Below are positions 1 to 5,302 of a DNA stretch of 5,302 nt, piece after piece. Source of the DNA: Ignavibacteriota bacterium (GTDB lineage Bacteria > Bacteroidota > Ignavibacteria > Palsa-1295); NCBI GenBank assembly GCA_025357895.1, contig JANYLL010000330.1, positions 1 through 5,302 on the forward strand, read 5' to 3'. The translations under genes and the position numbers were made by a program. Within the stretch, counting starts at the first letter, position 1, and every line of letters starts with the position of its first letter. The notes beneath the pieces are model-generated. The model worked only from the letters and a program-made list of their open reading frames with translations, did no database searches and was not told the DNA's origin.

Positions 1-1
1 G

Positions 2-121
2 CTTGATGGCGGAGAGCATTCCTTCACCTGGGATGCGCATGATATGCCGGAAGGAATGTATGTTTGTGTTGTTCAAATGAACGGAGCTACGGAACATGTT
101 CCAATGATCGTTGTTAGGTAA
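2..121 (+). CDS. C-terminal fragment of a T9SS type A sorting-domain protein (5' end outside window)
   Basis: Only the last 39 codons are visible, ending in TAA at 119-121. The fragment begins LDGGEHSFTWDAH and continues with GMYVCVV, matching the last half of the sorting domains of the two genes that follow (LDGGEHSFIWDAH...GMYICTI and LDAGEHSFTWDAH...GMYICIV). This is the second half of the beta-sandwich T9SS type A sorting domain, which directs proteins across the outer membrane and is usually removed there. The first 18 nt of the window are identical to 1290-1307 in the next gene. What the domain is attached to cannot be seen; a third Asp-box propeller is likely from context but is inference. 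The gap to the next start codon is 20 nt, which suggests a shared transcript. Confidence 0.85.
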   Translation, partial: LDGGEHSFTWDAHDMPEGMYVCVVQMNGATEHVPMIVVR

Positions 122-127
122 TGTAAT

Positions 128-133
128 AAAGGA
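128..133 (+). promoter_or_regulatory. Ribosome binding site of the first complete propeller gene
   Basis: AAAGGA lies 8 nt before the ATG at 142. It supports that start, which also opens directly into a signal peptide. The next gene in the array has no comparable purine-rich site. Confidence 0.5.
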
Positions 134-141
134 ATACCACA

Positions 142-1410
142 ATGAACCGTAATTGTCTTTTCTTTGCAGTTTTCGGAATTATTTTTTGTTTGACCAGTAG
201 CGTCATGGGGCAATGGGTGAGGATGGGCAGTCCTGATGATTCGAGCGCAATTAACTCGCTTTTTGCTATTCCTAACACATCACCAACAATACTTTTTGCC
301 GGAACCAGTAATCCATTTACAACCGCTATTTTTCGTTCGACCGATAATGGCACAAGTTGGAAGACCGTCGATTCTAGTTTGATTGCTCCATTTGCCACTT
401 GTTTTGTCTTTATGGGTACGAGGCTTTTTGCTGGTAATGCATACGGAGTATTTCTCACAGCGGACACTGGTAGGAGTTGGAGCGAAGTTAATACAGGGTT
501 GACGGACCTTACTGTCGGAGCCTTTGCCGCAAGCGGTACGAATCTCTTTGCTGGAACTTGCAAGGGTGTGTATTTAACCACCAACAACGGAGTAATCTGG
601 AATGCTACGAATTCAGGAATATCTGATGTTTGTGTACATTCACTTATTGCAAATGGCTCTAACCTATATGTCGGATCGTATGGCAGTGGTGTATTTCTAT
701 CGACCGATGATGGCACATCTTGGGGACATGGAGTACTTTTCCCTGCATATAGCACAGATGTCACCACCTTGGCCGCTATTGGAGTAAACGTGTTTGCTAA
801 TACTCACGATGGGGTTTTTCTTTCGATGGATAGCGGCGTAAGTTGGACTAATAAAAGTACCGGATTGCCATATTCTATCGATATACATACAAGTTTGAAA
901 AACTATGCCATTATGAACCTTGTCTCATTTGGTACTGCTCTTATTGCATGCATTCCATCAAGAGGAGTCTATATCTCCACGAATAATGGAGCAAGTTGGG
1001 CGGCGGTGAATGCAGGTTTAACAGATTTGCAAATCATCTCATTTGCGCTGAGCGATTCCTTCGTTTATGCAGGAAGTGACAGAGGCGGGATTTGGCGTCG
1101 CCCGTTTCAGGAGATGATCGGCACGACTGCGGTCGAAGATCAACCAAAAAATGAATCGAATATTGAATCCTTTCCCAATCCCTTCTCCCAATCAACCTCA
1201 ATAAAATTTACTTCATCCGATTGCGCCTTCACCCAAGTCTCTATCCATAATCTTCTCGGCTCTGAAGTTGCGCGGCTCTTTACGGGGTCGCTTGATGGCG
1301 GAGAGCACTCTTTCATCTGGGATGCCCATGGAATCCCGCCGGGAATGTATATCTGCACTATCCGAGCAAACGGACGCACTCAGGAGCTGCCGGTGATGTT
1401 AATGAAATAG
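142..1410 (+). CDS. Secreted Asp-box beta-propeller protein with T9SS type A sorting domain
   Basis: This 422-residue protein is predicted to be exported by Sec and then passed to the type IX secretion system. Residues 1-23 form a signal peptide (basic MNRN, hydrophobic core, VMG), leaving a mature end that starts QW. Residues ~35-320 hold repeats of ~40 residues of the form hydrophobic strand - SGTNLFAG - GVYLT - Asp-box. Six Asp-boxes (S/T-x-D/N-x-G-x-x-W) sit at 66-73, 106-113, 146-153, 187-194, 228-235 and 279-286. A last partial blade ends in GIWRRP (316-321), giving probably seven blades. The spacing is 40, 40, 41, 41 and then 51 residues, so the fifth blade carries a ~10-residue insertion. 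Residues 342-422 are the sorting domain (SFPNPF, LLGSEVARLF, WDAHG, GMYIC). Asp-box propellers occur in sialidases, sortilin-like and Ycf48-like proteins; no sialidase catalytic set is seen, so binding or a surface role is more likely than catalysis. The ligand is unknown. The start is supported by AAAGGA at 128-133. Confidence 0.9.
   Translation: MNRNCLFFAVFGIIFCLTSSVMGQWVRMGSPDDSSAINSLFAIPNTSPTILFAGTSNPFTTAIFRSTDNGTSWKTVDSSLIAPFATCFVFMGTRLFAGNAYGVFLTADTGRSWSEVNTGLTDLTVGAFAASGTNLFAGTCKGVYLTTNNGVIWNATNSGISDVCVHSLIANGSNLYVGSYGSGVFLSTDDGTSWGHGVLFPAYSTDVTTLAAIGVNVFANTHDGVFLSMDSGVSWTNKSTGLPYSIDIHTSLKNYAIMNLVSFGTALIACIPSRGVYISTNNGASWAAVNAGLTDLQIISFALSDSFVYAGSDRGGIWRRPFQEMIGTTAVEDQPKNESNIESFPNPFSQSTSIKFTSSDCAFTQVSIHNLLGSEVARLFTGSLDGGEHSFIWDAHGIPPGMYICTIRANGRTQELPVMLMK
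1165..1407 (+). repeat. Sorting-domain module, copy in first complete propeller gene
   Basis: This stretch encodes the 81-residue T9SS domain, residues 342-422. It aligns without gaps to 2389-2631, with 70 of 81 residues identical. About 24 further codons differ only synonymously. Its second half is also present at 2-118. The domain is recognised from family knowledge by the N-terminal FPNPF motif, the central LLGxEV strand and the terminal GMY strand. Confidence 0.85.
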
Positions 1411-1425
1411 CTAAGACCCACGAAT

Positions 1426-2634
1426 ATGAAAGAAAAACTTTCAGTTATCGCTTCCTTGTTGCTCCTTTTACTCTTTGCAGAAACTCGTGTTCTGGCTCAG
1501 TGGGCCCATGTAACTGGAACTCAAGGTACTGTTATTTCATGTTTTGCTGTAAGCGGGACGAATCTTTTTGCCGGAAGTCTGCACGGCGTTCTTCTCTCTA
1601 CCGACGATGGTATAAACTGGATAGAGATCAATTCGGGTTTGATAAATAGAGAGGTCAATTGCTTGGTCTTAAGCGGCGGCGATCTCTATATCGGAACAAG
1701 CAAATCCGGAGTATTTCGGTCAACGAACAACGGCTCGACCTGGAATGGATTCGGCCTTTCGGATAACACATTTGTTTATGCGCTGATTGCAAGCGGCAAC
1801 TATCTTTTTGCAGGGACATCCAGCACCATTTACCGATCTCCAGTGGGCGACTCTACTTGGACCGAAGTAGGAATTATTCAAAGTCAAGTGAATATATTTG
1901 CCGCGAGCAACAGTAATCTCTTTGCCGGTACAGATCGCGGAGTATTGCTTTCGGCAAATAACGGCGCAGTTTGGAATGCGGCGAACAATGGACTAGTGCC
2001 GGATACTAATATTGCTGCCTTGATTGTAAGCGGCACCAAACTTTTCGCAGGAGCATGGGGAGGTCTTTTACCTGCCTATTCCGGAGTATTCATTTCAAGC
2101 GACAATGCTATAAGCTGGAAGGCGAACGGTCTTGTAGGATCTAATATAACTTCACTCGCGGGGATAGGCGTGAATTTATTTGCAGGGTCATTTCGCGGAG
2201 TTTTTCTATCTACTAATGATGGTTCAAGTTGGGTCAATACCGGGTTGACAGATACTCTTGTTACGGCTCTCGCAATTATAGGGAATAATCTTTACGCTGG
2301 AACCGGCAGCGGTATCTGGCGACGTCCTCTTGCCGAACTGATAGGCGGAAATGGGATAGAAAACCTGTCAAAGATGGAACCGTCAATCGAATCTTTCCCC
2401 AACCCCTTCTCCCAATCCACTTCAATAAAATTTTCCTCATCCGATCACGCCTTCACCCAAGTCTCCATCCACAATCTCCTCGGCTCCGAAGTTGCTCGGC
2501 TTTTTTCTGGTTCACTTGATGCAGGGGAGCATTCCTTTACATGGGATGCGCATGGAATGCCGCCGGGAATGTATATCTGCATCGTTCGTGCTAATGGGCT
2601 TACAGAAGAGCTGCCGGTGATGTTGGTGAAATAA
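1426..2634 (+). CDS. Secreted Asp-box beta-propeller protein with T9SS type A sorting domain (paralogue)
   Basis: This 402-residue protein has the same architecture as its upstream neighbour. The signal peptide is residues 1-24 (MKEK, a run of leucines, then VLA) and the mature end again starts QW. Propeller repeats cover ~35-300. Asp-boxes are at 58-65, 99-106, 138-145 (degenerate, SPVGDSTW), 176-183, 224-231 (Gly replaced by Ala, SSDNAISW) and 262-269, followed by a closing partial blade ending GIWRRP (296-301). The largest spacing, 48 residues, comes from an insertion around GGLLPAYSG (212-220). The sorting domain is residues 322-402. The gene starts 15 nt after the previous stop with no clear Shine-Dalgarno sequence, so it depends on read-through transcription and perhaps translational coupling, or uses the SD-independent initiation common in Bacteroidota. 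The ATG is preferred because a complete signal peptide follows it. The ligand is unknown; a surface binding or structural role is inferred. Confidence 0.9.
   Translation: MKEKLSVIASLLLLLLFAETRVLAQWAHVTGTQGTVISCFAVSGTNLFAGSLHGVLLSTDDGINWIEINSGLINREVNCLVLSGGDLYIGTSKSGVFRSTNNGSTWNGFGLSDNTFVYALIASGNYLFAGTSSTIYRSPVGDSTWTEVGIIQSQVNIFAASNSNLFAGTDRGVLLSANNGAVWNAANNGLVPDTNIAALIVSGTKLFAGAWGGLLPAYSGVFISSDNAISWKANGLVGSNITSLAGIGVNLFAGSFRGVFLSTNDGSSWVNTGLTDTLVTALAIIGNNLYAGTGSGIWRRPLAELIGGNGIENLSKMEPSIESFPNPFSQSTSIKFSSSDHAFTQVSIHNLLGSEVARLFSGSLDAGEHSFTWDAHGMPPGMYICIVRANGLTEELPVMLVK
2389..2631 (+). repeat. Sorting-domain module, copy in second complete propeller gene
   Basis: Gapless counterpart of 1165-1407. 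The eleven amino-acid differences are mostly conservative (Ser/Thr, Ile/Val, Gly/Ala, Met/Val, Gln/Glu). The clearest exceptions are Cys to His at the twentieth position and Arg to Leu near the end. Confidence 0.85.
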
Positions 2635-2720
2635 AAATTGTCTGAACTGTGATTTTGTGGACGGCAAGGTGATTTTGAAATTATCCTCTAAATACCAAGA
2701 TACTTCAATAAAATAATTGT

Positions 2721-2758
2721 AATAGGAACTACCATATAGGTGCCTATTTGTTTTATTT
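2721..2758 (+). terminator. Candidate Rho-independent terminator of the propeller array
   Basis: AATAGG at 2721-2726 pairs with CCTATT at 2743-2748, with possible extra inner pairs beyond one mismatch. A T-rich stretch (TTTGTTTTATTT) follows. It lies 87 nt beyond the last propeller stop codon, in the right orientation. The stem is short and AT-rich, so this is a tentative call. Confidence 0.35.
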
Positions 2759-2803
2759 ATACGCCAAAAATATTTTTTATGAAAACCACACCTATATTTT
2801 TTT
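2734..2803 (+). terminator. Alternative long-loop hairpin followed by seven T
   Basis: ATATAGGTG at 2734-2742 is an exact 9-nt reverse complement of CACCTATAT at 2789-2797. The right arm runs straight into TTTTTTT (2797-2803). The 46-nt loop contains the 12-nt palindrome at 2766-2777, which could shorten it. The left arm overlaps the hairpin at 2721-2748, so the two structures cannot form together. It could be a second or the main terminator. Confidence 0.35.
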
Positions 2804-2826
2804 AACTGTACTTAATCCATTGTGGT

Positions 2827-2840
2827 TAAAGTGTTGATAA
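2827..2840 (+). repeat. 14-nt direct repeat, copy 1
   Basis: TAAAGTGTTGATAA is repeated exactly at 2912-2925, 85 nt downstream. This copy lies in the intergenic region upstream of the VOC gene. Confidence 0.6.
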
Positions 2841-2911
2841 AGGGAAGAGAAAGTTGTGTGTGCACAGTGATATTGATGAATTATAAGGCTTTATAGGGGC
2901 TCATTATTATG

Positions 2912-2925
2912 TAAAGTGTTGATAA
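2912..2925 (+). repeat. 14-nt direct repeat, copy 2, spanning the VOC start codon
   Basis: Second exact copy of TAAAGTGTTGATAA. The GTG at 2916, used as start of the VOC gene, lies inside it. It could be a regulator site or a remnant of a small local duplication; the sequence does not decide. Confidence 0.6.
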
Positions 2926-3260
2926 CGGAAAAAGTGAAAATAGAATTCGATCATATTGCTATTAGGACTGATGATGTTGCGGCATCAATAAACTTTTACA
3001 AAAAGCATTTCGATGGAGTGGAAGTTCTTTATGAAGATAAGACGTGGGGTTTGTTACACGTCGGTGGAATAAAAATTGCACTCGTCACATCTGGTGAGCA
3101 TCCGCCGCATATTTCATTCAAAGTTGATTCGAAGAAAGAACTTGATGATTATGCTGCCCAGATGAAAGGGAAGATCATGGTTCATCGCGATAGGTCGGAG
3201 TCATTTTATTTCAAGGATAGTTGGGAGAATGCAGTGGAGATTGTTTGGTATCCTGAATAG
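2916..3260 (+). CDS. VOC-superfamily (glyoxalase/dioxygenase-fold) protein
   Basis: This small cytosolic protein (114 residues) is one vicinal-oxygen-chelate domain of two beta-alpha-beta-beta-beta units. Visible landmarks are FDHIAIRTDDVAASINFY (11-28), TWGLLHVGG (43-51), HPPHISFKV (62-70) and HRDRSESFYFKDSWENAVEI (90-109). His13, His65 and Glu108 occupy the positions where this superfamily binds its metal, so a metalloenzyme is likely; the substrate is not predictable and I make no claim of glyoxalase I or fosfomycin resistance. The usual DPxGN turn before the last ligand reads DSWEN here. The start is uncertain: GTG 2916 has no Shine-Dalgarno sequence. TTG 2919 and GTG 2934 are in frame, and GTG 2934 would give MKIEFDHIAI, a typical VOC beginning, with GGAA just upstream. 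No in-frame ATG exists after the upstream stop at 2877-2879. The last 50 nt overlap the convergent membrane-protein gene. Confidence 0.85.
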   Translation: MLITEKVKIEFDHIAIRTDDVAASINFYKKHFDGVEVLYEDKTWGLLHVGGIKIALVTSGEHPPHISFKVDSKKELDDYAAQMKGKIMVHRDRSESFYFKDSWENAVEIVWYPE

Positions 3261-5302
3261 TCTTAGTTGACAGTACTTTCTTTCGAAACGCGACGAGCCA
3301 AAACATACCTAAGAAAATTGTCACAGCAGAGATTTTCCATCCTGCTTCGAACTGCGAGCTTCGGTATTCCATCTCTATATTATGAGATCCTGCAGGAATT
3401 GGTATAGCACGAAGACTTGTAAAAGCACGAATGATTTTCACATCCTTACCATCGATTTTGCATTGCCACGCAGGATCAAAGAGATCATTGATAAATAGTA
3501 TTGCCGGTGATTCAGTATTAGAAGCGATCTGCAGCCGGTTCTCAGAAAAATTAGAAAGTATTACCGTATCTTTTTCTGACGATAAGCTATTCTTGAATCC
3601 CGGATTTTCTTTCAATACGATTGTCTGAGTAAAATCAAAGTTACTATCCTGATAAATAGAGGAGTCATCGAGCGCAGCCATCTGCCAGGTATGGTAGATT
3701 TTTACAAATGGCAACGTATGCGGAAGGCGAGTCACTTTCCCGCTATCATCAAGTATTTCTGCAATGCCCATGATCTCCATTCTCCTTATCGAATCGGCAA
3801 CTGGCGGAAAGGTATACAGCATCCGCATCTGATTAAGATAGGAAAGCTCATCAATGTCGATCGCATCCTCTATCGGCTTCCGCATAATCATGCCGGTATT
3901 TTCAGTCTTGCCTTTGGATTCTCCATTATGGAACCGCCATAGCTTCGAATGATCGTGAGCATGTTCCGTAAAAAAAGCTTGGAGCGCAGGATTAGCGTTA
4001 TCGAGTATTGCCAGTTTTTCGCGGCTTAAGGTATTTTGATGCTGCGTGAAATCAAGGTAAAATAAATCTACAAGAATAAGCGCCGCCGAACTTATCATTA
4101 TTAGTGATGGCGAGAGACGCTTCCGGATTAGAAGGAAAATGAATGCTGCAATGAGAACACTGATAATCAATGATGGAAGAGTCAGCCCCTGCGTATTTGG
4201 GAGTAATTTGCCATAAGTGATTCTGTCCAAAATGCCTGAGAATACAAGAAGATTAGATAGAAAAAAAACAACAGCGCATCCGATAAATAGCTTTCGGTAT
4301 TTTCGTATAAGGTCGGGATTTGAGAGAAGCATTTCCAGTCCGATGCCTCCATAGATCGTGCCTATAAACCAAAGGAGCCAGAGCATCCTGGCTGGCGCCC
4401 GAATTTTATCGAAGAAAGGAATGAATTTCCAGAAAAACAAGTGAACGGGAAGGTATTCCCCAAAGGAAAATGCTAAAGCGAAAAGACTAAAAAGTACAAA
4501 AAAACACAAATACCGGGTACGAGAATTATCGCGCGGGGATCGCCACAATGAAACGATTGCAAAGAGAGCTAATATTTCCCCGATTGCACTCCAGTAAAAG
4601 GTTGGCTGCATGTGGCTCGTAGAAGTATCAACAAAACCGGAAAATTCAGGAAAAACCCTTGGGACTAAGAATGTCAAAAGTCCTGCCGGATGAAGTCCGA
4701 ATCTTGCTGCCTCCTGATAAGTCAGATGCGCTCGGGCAGATAGGCTGACTAGTTCGAGGGTTGGCAATAACTGAATCGCACATGTCCCTATTGTGAATAC
4801 AAGAGCGAGAGCAAATGCGCCAGCCGGGCGAAGAGCAAGAAGGAACTGTTTCCTCTCACGCAAACGAATGAATATTTCGCTCATCGTAAAGCAGGCGAAA
4901 AAGAAACCAAGAAACAAAAAAACCTGCGGCTGACCGGCTAAGTAGCTTAAACCGAAGATGAGACCAAAACCGACAGTGCTTCGCCATGACTTCCATGAAC
5001 GGATAAGAAGGAGGATTTCCCAAGGGAAAAGGCTGAGTTGATATATGAATACCGGATGATTTTGGTCTGCAATAATGCGAGTTCCAAAACCAAACATGAA
5101 GCCCCCAATGAGCGCTGCGATATCAGAAACTTTATATTCTTTTTTAAGCAAATAAAAAATTCCAAAAGCGGCTAAGGGCAAATGTAGGATGGTTATGATT
5201 TCCGGAATAATCTCCGGTATATGGGCAGCATTGGGAGCAAAAAACCTTGTAAATACAATCTGCAATAAATTGCCTGGATACCAAAAGCCTCCTTCCGCAT
5301 CA
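3211..5302 (-). CDS. YfhO-family polytopic membrane protein, N-terminus cut by window edge
   Basis: The frame is open to the window edge, giving 696 visible residues. A TTG at 5265 is not the real start: the 12 codons before it read DAEGGFWYPGNL, matching the conserved loop ahead of the next helix in this family. About 11-13 hydrophobic segments are visible, with GQPQ after a helix (4924-4935) and IRAPARM (4384-4404). After a soluble region comes a C-terminal extracytoplasmic domain with NDLFDPAWQCKIDGK, AFTSLRAIPIPAG and IEMEYR (about 3360-3495), then a last helix and a basic tail. The DPAW...IDGK...PAGxHxxxxxYR series is the signature of YfhO-like proteins, GT-C-type membrane proteins; B. 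subtilis YfhO is linked to lipoteichoic acid glycosylation. Here a role in transferring lipid-linked sugars in the cell envelope is inference. The final ~16 codons lie antisense to the VOC gene. Its promoter lies outside the window. Confidence 0.88.
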   Translation of the reverse strand, partial: DAEGGFWYPGNLLQIVFTRFFAPNAAHIPEIIPEIITILHLPLAAFGIFYLLKKEYKVSDIAALIGGFMFGFGTRIIADQNHPVFIYQLSLFPWEILLLIRSWKSWRSTVGFGLIFGLSYLAGQPQVFLFLGFFFACFTMSEIFIRLRERKQFLLALRPAGAFALALVFTIGTCAIQLLPTLELVSLSARAHLTYQEAARFGLHPAGLLTFLVPRVFPEFSGFVDTSTSHMQPTFYWSAIGEILALFAIVSLWRSPRDNSRTRYLCFFVLFSLFALAFSFGEYLPVHLFFWKFIPFFDKIRAPARMLWLLWFIGTIYGGIGLEMLLSNPDLIRKYRKLFIGCAVVFFLSNLLVFSGILDRITYGKLLPNTQGLTLPSLIISVLIAAFIFLLIRKRLSPSLIMISSAALILVDLFYLDFTQHQNTLSREKLAILDNANPALQAFFTEHAHDHSKLWRFHNGESKGKTENTGMIMRKPIEDAIDIDELSYLNQMRMLYTFPPVADSIRRMEIMGIAEILDDSGKVTRLPHTLPFVKIYHTWQMAALDDSSIYQDSNFDFTQTIVLKENPGFKNSLSSEKDTVILSNFSENRLQIASNTESPAILFINDLFDPAWQCKIDGKDVKIIRAFTSLRAIPIPAGSHNIEMEYRSSQFEAGWKISAVTIFLGMFWLVAFRKKVLSTKTIQDTKQSPLHSPNYP

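Larger units (their letters stand above)
2635..2915. other. AT-rich intergenic region between propeller array and VOC gene
   Basis: This 281-nt gap has no convincing gene. It holds two overlapping inverted repeats with T-tracts (2721-2758 and 2734-2803), a perfect 12-nt AT palindrome at 2766-2777 (AAAAATATTTTT), an 8-nt palindrome TGTGCACA at 2859-2866, and the first copy of a 14-nt direct repeat (2827-2840). A 21-codon frame opening with GTG at 2831 runs to a TAG at 2894-2896 and has nothing to recommend it as a gene. I searched for the Bacteroidota promoter pattern (TTTG, then TAnnTTTG) and for sigma-70-like pairs and found none I would call. Confidence 0.7.

Noticed and set aside
114..767. 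217-codon minus-strand open frame
   Set aside because: It lies entirely antisense to the first propeller gene, which has a signal peptide, repeats and sorting domain. The minus translation has no recognisable domain.
602..1379. Smaller open frames within the first propeller gene (602-787 plus, 697-888 and 1140-1379 minus)
   Set aside because: All lie inside a well-supported coding sequence and encode nothing recognisable; the 1140-1379 one is antisense to the sorting domain.
142..2634. Sialidase activity for the Asp-box proteins
   Set aside because: Asp-boxes are structural and occur in many non-enzymatic propellers. I see no arginine triad or FRIP-type motif expected of sialidases.
2831..2896. 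21-codon open frame starting at GTG
   Set aside because: No ribosome binding site, no recognisable peptide; it opens inside a direct repeat and its length is expected by chance.
2827..2925. CRISPR-like or attachment-site repeat
   Set aside because: Only two short copies, with no array periodicity and no integrase, cas or phage gene nearby.
2916..3260. Specific call as glyoxalase I or fosfomycin resistance protein
   Set aside because: Fold and likely metal residues fit the whole VOC superfamily. Length and motifs do not single out either activity.
3431..3942. Two plus-strand open frames (3431-3628, 3691-3942)
   Set aside because: Antisense to the soluble region of the YfhO-like gene, with no domain or ribosome binding site.
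4947..5165. 72-codon minus-strand open frame
   Set aside because: Different frame within the transmembrane part of the YfhO-like gene; its hydrophobicity is a by-product of the host sequence.
5263..5265. TTG as start of the YfhO-like protein
   Set aside because: The frame stays open to the window edge, and the preceding codons (FWYPGNL) are conserved family sequence, so the gene is truncated by the window rather than starting here.

Overview
The window looks like a chromosomal segment of a Bacteroidota/Chlorobiota-group (FCB) bacterium. The main evidence is a tandem set of exported proteins that end in a type A C-terminal sorting domain of the type IX secretion system (T9SS), which is confined to that group. 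Supporting signs are signal peptides followed directly by Gln, weak or absent Shine-Dalgarno sequences, and an AT-rich intergenic region. The exact phylum or class cannot be fixed from this sequence.

Layout. (1) Bases 2-2634, plus strand: three tightly packed co-directional genes with gaps of 20 and 15 nt, probably one transcript. The first is only a 39-codon tail. The next two are complete secreted Asp-box (BNR-like) beta-propeller proteins. Each is built from about seven ~40-residue blades, a GIWRRP-containing linker and an 81-residue T9SS sorting domain. (2) Bases 2635-2915: an AT-rich gap with two overlapping candidate terminator hairpins and a 14-nt direct repeat, the second copy of which covers the start of the next gene. 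(3) Bases 2916-3260, plus strand: a small VOC-superfamily (glyoxalase/dioxygenase-fold) protein. (4) Bases 3211-5302, minus strand: a large polytopic membrane protein of the YfhO family, cut at its N-terminus by the window edge. Its 3' end overlaps the VOC gene tail-to-tail by 50 nt.

How the parts relate. The propeller genes share domain order, linker and sorting domain, so they are paralogues that probably reach the cell surface or medium by the same route; their ligands are unknown. The YfhO-like protein is a probable GT-C-type envelope glycosylation protein. The VOC protein is a probable small metalloenzyme of unknown substrate. Neither has a visible functional link to the propeller genes. 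I see no tRNA, rRNA, CRISPR, insertion sequence or phage gene.

I do not see a clear new multi-gene system. The points most worth following are the conserved sorting module on diverging propellers, the antisense overlap that covers the active-site end of the VOC gene, and the structured intergenic region.
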